Source of the DNA: Streptomyces sp. NBC_01314
GTDB taxonomy: Bacteria; Actinomycetota; Actinomycetes; Streptomycetales; Streptomycetaceae
Assembly (NCBI RefSeq): GCF_041435215.1
Contig: NZ_CP108394.1
Coordinates: 8,928,001 to 8,992,000 of the forward strand
DNA: 64,000 nt
Direction: 5' to 3'
Shown: piece after piece, positions 53,307 to 62,266 of the stretch
Position numbering within the stretch: position 1 is the stretch's first letter
Layout of the letters: each line of letters begins with the position of its first letter
Position numbers and translations under genes: made by a program
The notes under the pieces: model-generated
What the model saw: the letters and a program-made list of their open reading frames with translations, nothing else
Told to the model about the DNA's origin: nothing
Databases searched by the model: none

Positions 53307-54911
53307 ATGAACCGCAAGACCTTGGTGCTGCCGGCCGTGATCGGTCTGCTCGCCCCGGTACTCGCCGCCTGCGGTCCCACCGACAGCGCGGGTGGCAGCG
53401 GTGACGCGATCGTCGTCGGCACCACCGACCGGTTCACCGCCTCGAAGGAGGCCCCGGCCCCCATCGACCCGGCCTACGCCTACGACGTCGGCACGTGGAA
53501 CATCCTCCGCCAGACCGTGCAGACCCTCCTGGTCCAGCCCCGCGGCGACGGCGAACCGGAACCCGAGGCCGCCTCCAACTGCTCCTTCACCGACAGCGGC
53601 AACGAGCGCTACGCCTGCACGCTGCGCAGCGGCCTGAAGTTCGCCGACGGCGACCCGGTCACCGCCGAGGACGTGAAGTTCTCCATCGACCGCGCCCGCT
53701 CCCTCAAGGCCGACAGCGGTGTCTTCGCCCTGCTGTCCACCATCGACCTCGTCGAGACCAAGGGCGACAACGAGGTGATCTTCCACCTCAACAGCCCCGA
53801 CGCGACCCTCCCGTACAAGCTGTCCACCCCGGTCGCCGGCATCGTCAACCCGGCCGACTACGACAAGGGCAAGCTGCGCGACGGCTTCGAGGTCGACGGC
53901 TCCGGCCCGTACACCCTGGACGCCGACGTCGAGAACAACGAGCTGGTCCGCGCCGTCTTCACCAAGAACCCCAACTACAGGGGCCAGTTGGACCCGAAGA
54001 ACGACAAGGTCGAGCTGCGCTCCTTCGCGAACGCCGACGCCATGGGCACCGCCCTCAAGGACGGCGACATCGACCTGATGACCCGCACCATGACGCCGAA
54101 GCAGATCAACAAGCTCTCCGAGTCCACCGACAGCGACATCGACGTGATCGAGTCCGAGGGCCTGGAGATCCGCTACCTCGCCTTCAACACCGAAGCCACC
54201 CCGGTACGCAGCACGGCCGTCCGCCAGGCCATGGCCGAGGTCATCGACCGGGGCGAACTCGTCTCCAAGGTGTACGGCTCCCAGGCCGAACCCCTCTTCT
54301 CGCTGGTCCCGGCCGGCCTCACCGGCCACTCCAACTCGTTCTTCAACAAGTACGGCGACCCGGACGTCGACAAGGCGAAGTCGACCCTGGAGACCGCAGG
54401 CGTCACCGCGCCGGTGAAGCTGACCCTGCATTACACGACCGACCACTACGGCGCGGCCACGAAGAAGGAGTTCGAGCAGCTGCGGAAGCAGCTCAACGAC
54501 AGCGACCTGTTCGACGTGACCATCAAGGGCGCCCCCTGGTCCACGTTCCGCCCCGCCGAGCAGAAGGGCGAGTACGCCGTCTACGGCATGGGCTGGTTCC
54601 CGGACTTCCCCGACGCCGACAACTACCTCGCGCCCTTCCTCGACAAGGACAACTTCCTCGGCTCGCCGTACGCCAACCGCGAGATCCGCAGCAAGCTGAT
54701 CCCCGAATCCCGTCGCGCGGCCGACCGCCTCACCGCCTCGGACAGCCTCACCGGCATCCAGGACATCGTCGCCGACGACGTGCCGATCCTCCCGTTGTGG
54801 CAGGGCAAGCAGTACGTCGCCGTCCGCGACGACATCACCGGTGCCGAGTACGCCCTCAACTCCGCCTCGACGCTCCAGCTCTGGGAGCTGGGCCGCGGCA
54901 TGGGCAACTGA
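53307..54911 (+). CDS. Peptide/oligopeptide ABC substrate-binding lipoprotein 1
   Basis: A 534-residue family 5 extracellular solute-binding protein (OppA/DppA type). The lipobox is VLAAC with Cys22. LRSGLKFADGDPVTAEDVKF is the family signature, and EIRYLAFNTEATPVRSTAVRQA and PLFSLVPAGLTGHSNSFF the second. No permease or ATPase gene is near. It is followed 92 bp later by a paralogue of the same type. Confidence 0.93.
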   Translation: MNRKTLVLPAVIGLLAPVLAACGPTDSAGGSGDAIVVGTTDRFTASKEAPAPIDPAYAYDVGTWNILRQTVQTLLVQPRGDGEPEPEAASNCSFTDSGNERYACTLRSGLKFADGDPVTAEDVKFSIDRARSLKADSGVFALLSTIDLVETKGDNEVIFHLNSPDATLPYKLSTPVAGIVNPADYDKGKLRDGFEVDGSGPYTLDADVENNELVRAVFTKNPNYRGQLDPKNDKVELRSFANADAMGTALKDGDIDLMTRTMTPKQINKLSESTDSDIDVIESEGLEIRYLAFNTEATPVRSTAVRQAMAEVIDRGELVSKVYGSQAEPLFSLVPAGLTGHSNSFFNKYGDPDVDKAKSTLETAGVTAPVKLTLHYTTDHYGAATKKEFEQLRKQLNDSDLFDVTIKGAPWSTFRPAEQKGEYAVYGMGWFPDFPDADNYLAPFLDKDNFLGSPYANREIRSKLIPESRRAADRLTASDSLTGIQDIVADDVPILPLWQGKQYVAVRDDITGAEYALNSASTLQLWELGRGMGN

Positions 54912-55003
54912 CCGGACCTCACCACCCCTCCGGACAGAGGCCGACCGGCCTCGGGGGAACCCGGAGCACCCGCAATGCACCCGACGACACAAGGCATCCA
55001 TAC

Positions 55004-56590
55004 GTGAACATGCGCACCCCGTGGCCCGTCCTGACCATCGCGACAGGGCTTGCCGCCGGCCTGCTGACCGGTTGCGGCTCCGACTCGGGGGGATCCGGGG
55101 ACTCCGGCTCCAACGTCGTGATGGGGATGTCCGACGACGTCCTGGCCACCGACCCCGCCTCCGGCTACGACCCCGGATCCTGGCTCCTCTTCAACAACGT
55201 CTTCCAGTCGCTGCTGAGCTTCCCCAACGGCGCCACGGAACCCGAACCGGACCTCGCCGAGGAGTGCTCCTTCGCGGACAGCAGCGGCACCAAGGTCTAC
55301 GAGTGCACCCTCAAGGACGGCCTGAAGTTCAGCAACGGTGAGGCGCTCACCTCGAAGGACGTCAAGTTCTCCTTCGACCGCATGCTGAAGATCAACGACG
55401 ACGCCGGCCCCGCGATCATGTTCCCCATGCTCGACAAGGTCGAGACCCCGGACGACAAGACCGTCCGCTTCGACCTCAAGTACGCCGACGCCACCTTCCC
55501 CAGCAAGATCGCCTCCGGCGCCGGCTCGATCGTCGACGAGGGCTCGTACGACGCCGACGGCCTCCGCAAGGACGGCGAGGCGGTCGGCTCCGGCCCGTAC
55601 AAGCTGGAGTCCTTCGGCGAGGACGACGCCGTCTTCACCGTCAACGAGAACTACAAGGGCACCGCCGACGTCGAGAACACCGGTGTCACCCTCAAGTTCT
55701 TCCACGGCGACCAGGAAGCCCTGAAGAAGGACCTGCTGGAGGGTGACCTCGACGTCACCTACCGCGGCCTCGGCGCCTCCGACATCTCCGACATCGAGAC
55801 CGACACCTCCACCGCCAACGGCATCGACATCGTCGACGGCACCGGCGCCGAGGTCCAGCACCTCGTCTTCAACATGGACGACCCGGTCACCGGCAAGGTC
55901 GGCGTCCGCCGGGCCATCGCCCACCTCCTCGACCGCGAGGCCCTCGTCGACAAGGTCTACCAGGGCACCGCCACACCGCTGTACTCGATCATCCCGGCCG
56001 GCATCACCGGCCACAACACGGCCTTCTTCGACACCTACGGCGCCCGCCCCTCCGCGGCCAAGGCCGAGGCCGCCCTGCGCGCCGACGGCATCACCGACAA
56101 GGTCGAACTGACCCTCTGGTCCACCCCGTCGCGCTACGGCCCCTCCACCGACGAGGAGCTGGAGGCCATCGCCCAACAGCTCAACGACAGCGGGCTGTTC
56201 GACGCCGACGTGGAATCCGTCGCCTTCGGCAAGTACGAGAAGGACATCGCCGCCGGCAAGTACGGCGTGTACGTGAAGGGCTGGGTCCCCGACTACCCGG
56301 ACCCCGACAACTTCACCGGCCCCTTCTTCGGCAAGGGCAACGTGCTGGGCAACAACTACACCAACGCCACCATCACCGGTGAACTCCTCCCGAAGACCGC
56401 CGCCGAGAGCGAGCGCTCCGCCACGGAGAAGGAGTACGCCGAACTGCAGAACATCGTCGCCACCGACGTCCCCCTCATCCCCATCTGGCAGGCCAAGCAG
56501 TACGCCGTCGTCGGCGACGACGTCTACGGCCTGGAGTACTGCCTGGACGCGTCGACCGTCTTCCGCTTCTGGGAGATCAGCAAGGGCTGA
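55004..56590 (+). CDS. Peptide/oligopeptide ABC substrate-binding lipoprotein 2
   Basis: A 528-residue paralogue of the preceding protein. The lipobox is LLTGC with Cys24. LKDGLKFSNGEALTSKDVKF and PLYSIIPAGITGHNTAFF align with the first copy, so the pair arose by tandem duplication followed by clear divergence. The GTG at 55004 has AAGG nine bases upstream; an ATG at 55010 is also possible. Without adjacent transport genes, it must use a remote permease or act as a peptide sensor. Confidence 0.92.
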   Translation: MNMRTPWPVLTIATGLAAGLLTGCGSDSGGSGDSGSNVVMGMSDDVLATDPASGYDPGSWLLFNNVFQSLLSFPNGATEPEPDLAEECSFADSSGTKVYECTLKDGLKFSNGEALTSKDVKFSFDRMLKINDDAGPAIMFPMLDKVETPDDKTVRFDLKYADATFPSKIASGAGSIVDEGSYDADGLRKDGEAVGSGPYKLESFGEDDAVFTVNENYKGTADVENTGVTLKFFHGDQEALKKDLLEGDLDVTYRGLGASDISDIETDTSTANGIDIVDGTGAEVQHLVFNMDDPVTGKVGVRRAIAHLLDREALVDKVYQGTATPLYSIIPAGITGHNTAFFDTYGARPSAAKAEAALRADGITDKVELTLWSTPSRYGPSTDEELEAIAQQLNDSGLFDADVESVAFGKYEKDIAAGKYGVYVKGWVPDYPDPDNFTGPFFGKGNVLGNNYTNATITGELLPKTAAESERSATEKEYAELQNIVATDVPLIPIWQAKQYAVVGDDVYGLEYCLDASTVFRFWEISKG

Positions 56591-56608
56591 GCCGAGACGG
56601 CCACACAC

Positions 56609-56648
56609 GCCGAGGGCGCCCTCTTCCGGTGAAGAGGGCGCCCTCGGC
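56609..56648. terminator. Bidirectional terminator
   Basis: Perfect 18-bp arms at 56609-56626 and 56631-56648 with loop CGGT, between the convergent lipoprotein and response-regulator genes. Confidence 0.88.
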
Positions 56649-56668
56649 GCGTCATGCGATGCCGGCCC

Positions 56669-57340
56669 CTACTGCGCGCCGGGGCGCACCAGCCCGCTCT
56701 CGTACGCGTACACCGCCGCCTGCACCCGGTCGCGCAGGCCCAGCTTGGTCAGCACATGACCCACATGCGTCTTGACCGTGGTCTCGCTGACGAACAGATC
56801 GGCTGCGATCTCCGCGTTCGACAGACCCCGGGCCACCAGCTTCAGCACCTCGACCTCACGGTCGGTCAGCGTGTGCAGGGTGTCCGGCACCTGCTCGTCG
56901 CCCGACGGCAGATGCACCGCGTACTTGTCGAGAAGACGGCGCGTGATGCTCGGCGCCAGCATCGCCTCCCCGTTGGCCACCACCCGGATCGCCTGCACCA
57001 GCTCATTGGCCGGGGCGTCCTTGAGCAGGAACCCGCTGGCACCCGCCCGCAGCGCCTCCACCACGTACTCGTCCAGGTCGAACGTGGTCAGCACCAGCAC
57101 CTTCGCCGGACCGTCCCGCCCGGGCCCGGTGATCTGCCGGGTCGCCTCCACCCCGTCCATCCGGGGCATACGGATGTCCATCAGGACCACGTCGGGCTGC
57201 AACGCCCGCACCTGCTCGAGCGCCTGCAGACCGTCACCGGCCTCCCCGACGACCGCGATGTCCTGCTCCGCCTCCAGAATCATCCGGAAGCCGGTACGCA
57301 GCAGAGGCTGGTCGTCGACCAATAGGACCCGGACGGCCAC
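56669..57340 (-). CDS. NarL/LuxR-type response regulator
   Basis: A 223-residue two-component regulator. The receiver has the acidic pair in LLVDDQPLL, phospho-acceptor Asp55 in VLMDIRM, and Lys in FLLKDAP. The C-terminal LuxR helix-turn-helix reads LTDREVEVLKLVARGLSNAEIA. No sensor kinase gene is adjacent, so in this window it is an orphan. Its upstream region consists mainly of a 75-bp palindromic element. Confidence 0.93.
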   Translation of the reverse strand: MAVRVLLVDDQPLLRTGFRMILEAEQDIAVVGEAGDGLQALEQVRALQPDVVLMDIRMPRMDGVEATRQITGPGRDGPAKVLVLTTFDLDEYVVEALRAGASGFLLKDAPANELVQAIRVVANGEAMLAPSITRRLLDKYAVHLPSGDEQVPDTLHTLTDREVEVLKLVARGLSNAEIAADLFVSETTVKTHVGHVLTKLGLRDRVQAAVYAYESGLVRPGAQ

Positions 57341-57354
57341 GAAAGTCTCCTTCG

Positions 57355-57429
57355 CTAGGGCCTGTCTTCTGGATCAGGCCGGCTTCGGGCCCCCGTGGCC
57401 CAGGCCTGATCCCACCGGACAGACCCTAG
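57355..57429. repeat. 75-bp palindromic element between response regulator and RecB-like gene
   Basis: Left arm 57355-57380 and right arm 57403-57429 are imperfect inverted copies (CTAGGG, CTGTC, GGATCAGGCC and their complements). A smaller hairpin lies in the loop. The right end CTAG supplies the TAG stop codon of the RecB-like gene. I recall similar AGGGTCTGTC/GATCAGGCC elements in other Streptomyces intergenic regions. Confidence 0.75.
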
Positions 57430-58349
57430 TCCGGGCCCATTCTGCCCTGTCCGTCGTCGGCCGACTCGGGCGACCTCACCTGCAGCGGATACGGCGGGGG
57501 AGTACCGCCGAACTCCGGACACACCGACCGGTGGTCGCACCAGCCGCACAGCTTGGTCGGCCGGGGCCGCCACTCACCGGTCTCCGTGGCCAGCCGGATC
57601 GCCTCCCACAGCGCGAGCAGCTTGCGCTCCACCCGCTCCAGGTCCGCGATCACCGGGTCGTACGTCAGGACGTCACCGCTGCCGAGATAGACGAGCTGCA
57701 GCCGGCGCGGCACGACCCGCTTCAGCCGCCACACCACCAGGGCGTAGAACTTCATCTGGAACAGCGCGCCCTCGGCGTACTCGGGGCGCGGCGCCTTGCC
57801 CGTCTTGTAGTCGACGATCCGCACCTCCCCGGTGGGCGCCACATCCACCCGGTCGATGATCCCGCGCAGCCTCAGCCCCGAGTCCAGCTCCGCCTCCACG
57901 AACAACTCCCGCTCGGCGGGCTCCAGGCGCGTCGGGTCCTCCAGCGTGAACCAGCGCTCCACCAACTGCTCGGCCTCGGCCAGCCAGCGAGCGAGCCGCT
58001 CACCCTCCGCGTCGTCCGCGAACAGCTCCACGACCTCCGGCCTGGTCTCCCGCAGCCGGTCCCACTGTCCCGGTACCAGCGACCTGGCCCGCGGCGCCGT
58101 CCGCTCGGCGGCCGGCGCGTCGAAGAGTCTCTCCAGCACCGCGTGCACCAGCGTGCCGCGCGTCGCCGCCTCGCTCGGCTTCTCGGGCAGCCGGTCGATC
58201 ACCCGGAACCGGTACAGCAGCGGGCACTGCATGAAGTCGCTGGCGCGCGACGGCGACAGCGAGGCAGGCGGCGCGGCGGCCCGCACGGCAGGACGGCCGT
58301 CCTCGCCGCCCACGGGGACGGTGCCGGCTCCGTCGGTGCTCGTTTCCAT
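57426..58349 (-). CDS. RecB-family PD-(D/E)XK nuclease with Fe-S cluster
   Basis: A 307-residue exonuclease-like protein. The nuclease core is RGIIDRVD followed by EVRIVDYKTGK (near 180). Four Cys (one in FMQCPLLY near 40, then CGWCDHRSVC near 268-277) match the 4Fe-4S staple of AddB/Cas4-type nucleases. It likely acts in DNA repair. Homologues sit next to trmI in other actinobacteria. The ATG at 58347-58349 is chosen; the far longer frame upstream is antisense to the next gene. The stop codon lies within a palindromic repeat. Confidence 0.9.
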   Translation of the reverse strand: METSTDGAGTVPVGGEDGRPAVRAAAPPASLSPSRASDFMQCPLLYRFRVIDRLPEKPSEAATRGTLVHAVLERLFDAPAAERTAPRARSLVPGQWDRLRETRPEVVELFADDAEGERLARWLAEAEQLVERWFTLEDPTRLEPAERELFVEAELDSGLRLRGIIDRVDVAPTGEVRIVDYKTGKAPRPEYAEGALFQMKFYALVVWRLKRVVPRRLQLVYLGSGDVLTYDPVIADLERVERKLLALWEAIRLATETGEWRPRPTKLCGWCDHRSVCPEFGGTPPPYPLQVRSPESADDGQGRMGPD

Positions 58350-58566
58350 GACCCCAGACCATACGGCCCACCACTGACAGTGACAGCCACGGGCCCGTAC
58401 GACCGCCGACCGACACCCGCACGCCGACACCCGTGTGCCTTGTGCGACGTGGGGGAAAACAGAGGGGGTGCCGGGGCGGAACGCGCCCCGGTGACCGCAT
58501 AGCATCGACCGTAGACCCTTCCGCCCGGCCACCGGGCGCGGAAGACGCTTCGAACGAGGGGACATC

Positions 58567-60354
58567 GTGGAGACGAGCGGCGGGAGCGGGCAGCCGCGGT
58601 CCGACAGCGACGAGGCGCCCGAGCGCGCACACCGCGACGCGACCGAGCCACCGGCGGAGAACGGCGCCCCCACCCCGGCCCCGGCCCACCCCACCCCCGA
58701 CGAGCACATCCCCACCTCCGAAACCCCCCGCGCGACAGACACCCCCGAAGAGCCCGGCGACTCCGAAACACCGGGCGCCTCCAATTCCTCCGGCGACGCC
58801 GAGGAAGACGCCGAGGAACAGGACGCCACCGAGCAGCACGGCACCGCCGAGGTACCAGGCGCATCCAGGACCCCCGGCGGCCCCGAGTCCGCGACCCCAT
58901 CAGAAACCCCCGCACACACGCAGTCCCCGGCCCCGGCGGACCGACCCCCGTCGACTGCCGCGGACGAACCGCCGACGAACTCGGCGGACAAGCCGTCCGC
59001 AGGCCCGGCGGACCAGGCCTCGCCGGACGCCGTGGACGAACCGTCGGCCGACTCGGCGAGCGAGCCCCCGGCGGACTCAGCGGCCCCGGCGGCCTCGGCC
59101 GACCTGGAGAAGGCGCCGGAGGACGAGCCGGAGCGCACAGCGGCTTTCGCGCGCCCCCACGCCCACTCGGACGCCGCACCCAAACCGCCCGGGCGCCCCA
59201 AGGACCCCGGCGGCGGCATCCTCATGGGCCGCCCCTTCGGCGTGCCCGTGTACGTCGCGCCCAGCTGGTTCCTCGTCGCCGCCCTGATCACCTGGGTCTT
59301 CGGCGGCCAGCTCGACCGCGTCCTGCCCGAACTCGGCGCCCTCCGCTACCTCGTCGCCCTGTTCTTCGCGGTCGCCTTCTACGCCTCCGTGCTCGTCCAC
59401 GAACTCGCCCACACCATCGCCGCCCTGCGCTACAAACTGCCGGTGCGCCGCATCCAGCTCCAGTTCTTCGGCGGCGTCTCGGAGATCGAGAAGGAATCCG
59501 AGACCCCCGGCCGCGAATTCGTCCTCGCCTTCGTCGGCCCCCTGCTCTCCCTGATCCTCGCGGGTGTCTTCTACGTCGCCCTGCTGGCCGTCGAGCCGGG
59601 CACCGTCCCCGGCGTCCTGCTCGCCGGCCTCATGATCTCCAACCTGATCGTGGCCGCGTTCAACCTGCTCCCCGGACTGCCCCTCGACGGCGGCCGCATG
59701 CTCCGCGCCGTCGTCTGGAAGATCACCGGCAAGCCGATGACGGGCACGATCGCCGCCGCCTGGGTCGGCCGCGCCCTCGCCGTCTCCGTCCTCATCGGAC
59801 TGCCGCTGCTCACCCAGTCCGGCCTGCTCGGCTCGGCCGCCGAGGACAGCGTCGGCATGGACACCGTCCTGGACGCCCTGCTGGCCGCGATCCTCGCCGC
59901 GATCATCTGGACCGGCGCCGGCAACAGCCTCCGCATGGCCCGTCTGCGCGAACACCTGCCCGAACTCCAGGCCCGCACCCTCACCCGCCGCGCGGTCCCC
60001 GTCGAGACCGACACCCCCCTCTCCGAGGCCCTGCGCCGCGCCAACGAAGCCGGCGCCCGCGCGCTCGTCATCGTCGACCTCGACGGCGAGCCCCTCTCAC
60101 TCGTCCGCGAGGCCGCCATCGTCGGCGTACCCGAACACCGCCGCCCCTGGGTGGCCGTCAGCGGCCTCGCCCAGGACCTCACCGACGGCATGCGAGTCTC
60201 CGCCGAACTCGCGGGCGAAGACCTCCTCGACGCCCTCCGCGCGGCCCCCGCCAGCGAGTACCTGGTGGTGGAGGACTCGGGCGAGATCTACGGAGTCCTC
60301 TCGGCGGCCGACGTGGAACGCGCGTTCGTGAAGGCCATGGCAAGGCCCAGCTGA
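58567..60354 (+). CDS. Site-2 protease (M50) with CBS domains
   Basis: A 595-residue membrane metalloprotease. The first 215 residues are an unusual low-complexity Pro/Glu/Ala/Ser/Thr tail. Then come six or so membrane helices with HELAHTIAAL (zinc site, near 277) and NLLPGLPLDGGRML (third ligand Asp, near 373). A CBS-pair domain ends the protein. It probably cleaves a membrane-bound regulator. The GTG at 58567 follows GAGGGG; a shorter start at 59224 would remove the tail. Confidence 0.87.
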   Translation: METSGGSGQPRSDSDEAPERAHRDATEPPAENGAPTPAPAHPTPDEHIPTSETPRATDTPEEPGDSETPGASNSSGDAEEDAEEQDATEQHGTAEVPGASRTPGGPESATPSETPAHTQSPAPADRPPSTAADEPPTNSADKPSAGPADQASPDAVDEPSADSASEPPADSAAPAASADLEKAPEDEPERTAAFARPHAHSDAAPKPPGRPKDPGGGILMGRPFGVPVYVAPSWFLVAALITWVFGGQLDRVLPELGALRYLVALFFAVAFYASVLVHELAHTIAALRYKLPVRRIQLQFFGGVSEIEKESETPGREFVLAFVGPLLSLILAGVFYVALLAVEPGTVPGVLLAGLMISNLIVAAFNLLPGLPLDGGRMLRAVVWKITGKPMTGTIAAAWVGRALAVSVLIGLPLLTQSGLLGSAAEDSVGMDTVLDALLAAILAAIIWTGAGNSLRMARLREHLPELQARTLTRRAVPVETDTPLSEALRRANEAGARALVIVDLDGEPLSLVREAAIVGVPEHRRPWVAVSGLAQDLTDGMRVSAELAGEDLLDALRAAPASEYLVVEDSGEIYGVLSAADVERAFVKAMARPS

Positions 60355-60361
60355 GAGCCCC

Positions 60362-60402
60362 GAAAGCGGCGCGGAGAACTGCGCGACCAGCCACGAACAA
60401 CC
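60362..60402. repeat. Dispersed extragenic repeat, copy 4
   Basis: Inverted relative to copies 1 and 3: GCGGAGAACTGCGCGACC, then AGCCACGAACAACC. It lies directly after the M50 stop. Confidence 0.65.
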
Positions 60403-60452
60403 CGCACCTGCCGCCTGCCTGGCCAGTGGTCGGCCGCCCCTCCGGGGACCGG

Positions 60453-60465
60453 TAGGCTGGTCACA
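60453..60465 (+). promoter_or_regulatory. -10 element, likely leaderless start of trmI
   Basis: TAGGCT at 60453-60458 ends six bases before the ATG at 60465. No ribosome-binding sequence is present. Confidence 0.5.
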
Positions 60466-61367
60466 TGTCCGAACCGACCGGTGCCGCCCGCCGCCGCGGG
60501 CCCTTCAAGGTCGGGGACCAGGTTCAGCTGACCGACCCCAAGGGCCGCCACTACACGTTCACGCTCGAAGCCGGAAAGAACTTTCACACCCACAAAGGTT
60601 CCTTCCCGCACGACGAGCTGATCGGCGCACCCGAGGGCAGCGTTGTCCGCACCACCGGAAACGTCGCCTACCTCGCGCTGCGCCCCCTGCTCCCCGACTA
60701 CGTCCTGTCCATGCCCCGCGGCGCCGCCGTGGTCTACCCCAAGGACGCGGGGCAGATCCTCGCCTTCGCCGACATCTTCCCCGGCGCACGCGTCGTCGAA
60801 GCGGGCGTCGGCTCCGGCTCACTCAGCAGCTTCCTGCTGCGCGCCATCGGCGACCAGGGCATGCTGCACTCCTACGAGCGCCGCGAGGACTTCGCCGAGA
60901 TCGCCCAGGCCAACGTGGAGCGCTACTTCGGCGGCCCCCACCCCGCCTGGCAGCTCACCGTCGGCGACCTCCAGGACAACCTCAGCGACACCGAGGTCGA
61001 CCGCGTCGTCCTCGACATGCTCGCCCCCTGGGAATGCCTGGAGGCCGTCTCCAAGGCACTCGTCCCCGGCGGCATCGTCTGCTGCTACGTCGCGACCACC
61101 ACCCAGCTCGCCCGGACCGTCGAGTCCATCCGCGAGATCGGCTGCTTCAACGAGCCGAGCGCCTGGGAGTCGATGGTCCGCAACTGGCACATCGAGGGCC
61201 TCGCCGTCCGCCCCGACCACCGCATGATCGGCCACACCGGCTTCCTGCTCACCGCCCGCCGCCTCGCCGACGGCGTCGAGCCCCTCATGCGCCGCCGCCG
61301 CCCCTCCAAGGGCTCCTACGGCGAGGACTACTCCGGCCCCAACGCCGACGGCGGCGCCGGCCGCTGA
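60465..61367 (+). CDS. trmI: tRNA (adenine-58-N1)-methyltransferase
   Basis: A 300-residue enzyme that methylates A58 in the T loop of tRNA using SAM. An N-terminal beta domain (FKVGDQVQLTDPKGRHYTF) precedes the Rossmann methyltransferase, with motif I RVVEAGVGSGSLS near 109 and VDRVVLDMLAPWE as motif IV. It is close to arc/mpa and the RecB-like gene, as in mycobacteria. The C-terminal tail is Gly/Ser-rich. Confidence 0.94.
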   Translation: MSEPTGAARRRGPFKVGDQVQLTDPKGRHYTFTLEAGKNFHTHKGSFPHDELIGAPEGSVVRTTGNVAYLALRPLLPDYVLSMPRGAAVVYPKDAGQILAFADIFPGARVVEAGVGSGSLSSFLLRAIGDQGMLHSYERREDFAEIAQANVERYFGGPHPAWQLTVGDLQDNLSDTEVDRVVLDMLAPWECLEAVSKALVPGGIVCCYVATTTQLARTVESIREIGCFNEPSAWESMVRNWHIEGLAVRPDHRMIGHTGFLLTARRLADGVEPLMRRRRPSKGSYGEDYSGPNADGGAGR

Positions 61368-61424
61368 GCCACCGCCCACCCGGCACCGCGGGCGGCCGCC
61401 CGCCGCACGCAACGCGCTCTTGAC

Positions 61425-61462
61425 GTGGCCGAGTTCCCGGCAGTGCCCGGGAACTCGGCCAC
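61425..61462 (+). terminator. trmI terminator
   Basis: Perfect 16-bp arms at 61425-61440 and 61447-61462 with a 6-nt loop, about 60 bp after the trmI stop. Confidence 0.85.
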
Positions 61463-61591
61463 GGCGCTCTCCCGTTGACGCGCCACGAGAAAGCTGCGGG
61501 ACCCACGTACCCCGCCGTTCCACCCCCACTGTGACGTGTGGCACCATGCGGGTCATCCCAACCGGCACAGCACCCCCAGGAGACGCTCCTA

Positions 61592-62167
61592 GTGCAGCAA
61601 TCCGCCGTCCCGGAACTGGCACACGCGCACACCCGCCCCATCCACTGGCTCGCCACGGCCACCGCCCTCGCCGGAGTCGTCGCCCTGTCGTCCGCCCTTC
61701 AACCCGACGCGGCGAGAGCGGCCCAGCCCGCCCCGAAGGCGAACCCGGCCCCGGCCGTCGTGGCGGCCCCCGACCCCACCGAGGTCGCCCTCCCCCTCGA
61801 CTGCGGGCACGTCGGCATCGTCGTGAAGAAGAAGGGCTCCGGGGACCTCGACGGAGACGGCCGCCCCGAAACCGTGGCCGTCGTCCACTGCGACGCCAGC
61901 ATGGGCACCCCGCCCGACGGTGTGTACGTCCTCACCCGCTCCACCGACGCCGCACAGCCCAGGGTCGTCGCCACCCTCGTGAACCCGAAGGACCGCAGAT
62001 CCGTCTCCGACTTCGCCGTCCGTGACGCCGCCGTCACCGCGACCCTGCACGGCTACTCGTCGGCCGACGTGCCCAACTGCTGCCCCGACGTCACGGAGCT
62101 CGTCAAGTGGCAGTGGAAGAACGGGGCGTTCGTACGCTCGACGCCCGCCGGAGCGCAAAACGTCTGA
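61592..62167 (+). CDS. Secreted hypothetical protein
   Basis: A 191-residue exported protein. An N-terminal hydrophobic stretch (HWLATATALAGVVALSSAL) with AxA-type cleavage precedes a Pro/Ala linker. The mature part has a short DLDGDGRPETVAVVHCD motif like FG-GAP/Ca-binding repeats and a Cys-Cys pair (NCCPDV). I recognise it only as a conserved Streptomyces hypothetical. The GTG at 61592 follows AGGAG. Confidence 0.75.
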   Translation: MQQSAVPELAHAHTRPIHWLATATALAGVVALSSALQPDAARAAQPAPKANPAPAVVAAPDPTEVALPLDCGHVGIVVKKKGSGDLDGDGRPETVAVVHCDASMGTPPDGVYVLTRSTDAAQPRVVATLVNPKDRRSVSDFAVRDAAVTATLHGYSSADVPNCCPDVTELVKWQWKNGAFVRSTPAGAQNV

Positions 62168-62238
62168 CACCGCCCACCACGGGCGAACGGGAAGTGATCA
62201 CCCGGCAAACCCGGTGTGAGAAAGCAGACACCCGGCGA

Positions 62239-62266
62239 CGCGGAGTACCCGTCGGGTCACTCCGCG
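62239..62266. terminator. Small hairpin at the ferredoxin 3' end
   Basis: Arms CGCGGAGT and ACTCCGCG (62239-62246, 62259-62266) with inner ACCC/GGGT. It overlaps the ferredoxin stop, between convergent genes. Confidence 0.4.
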
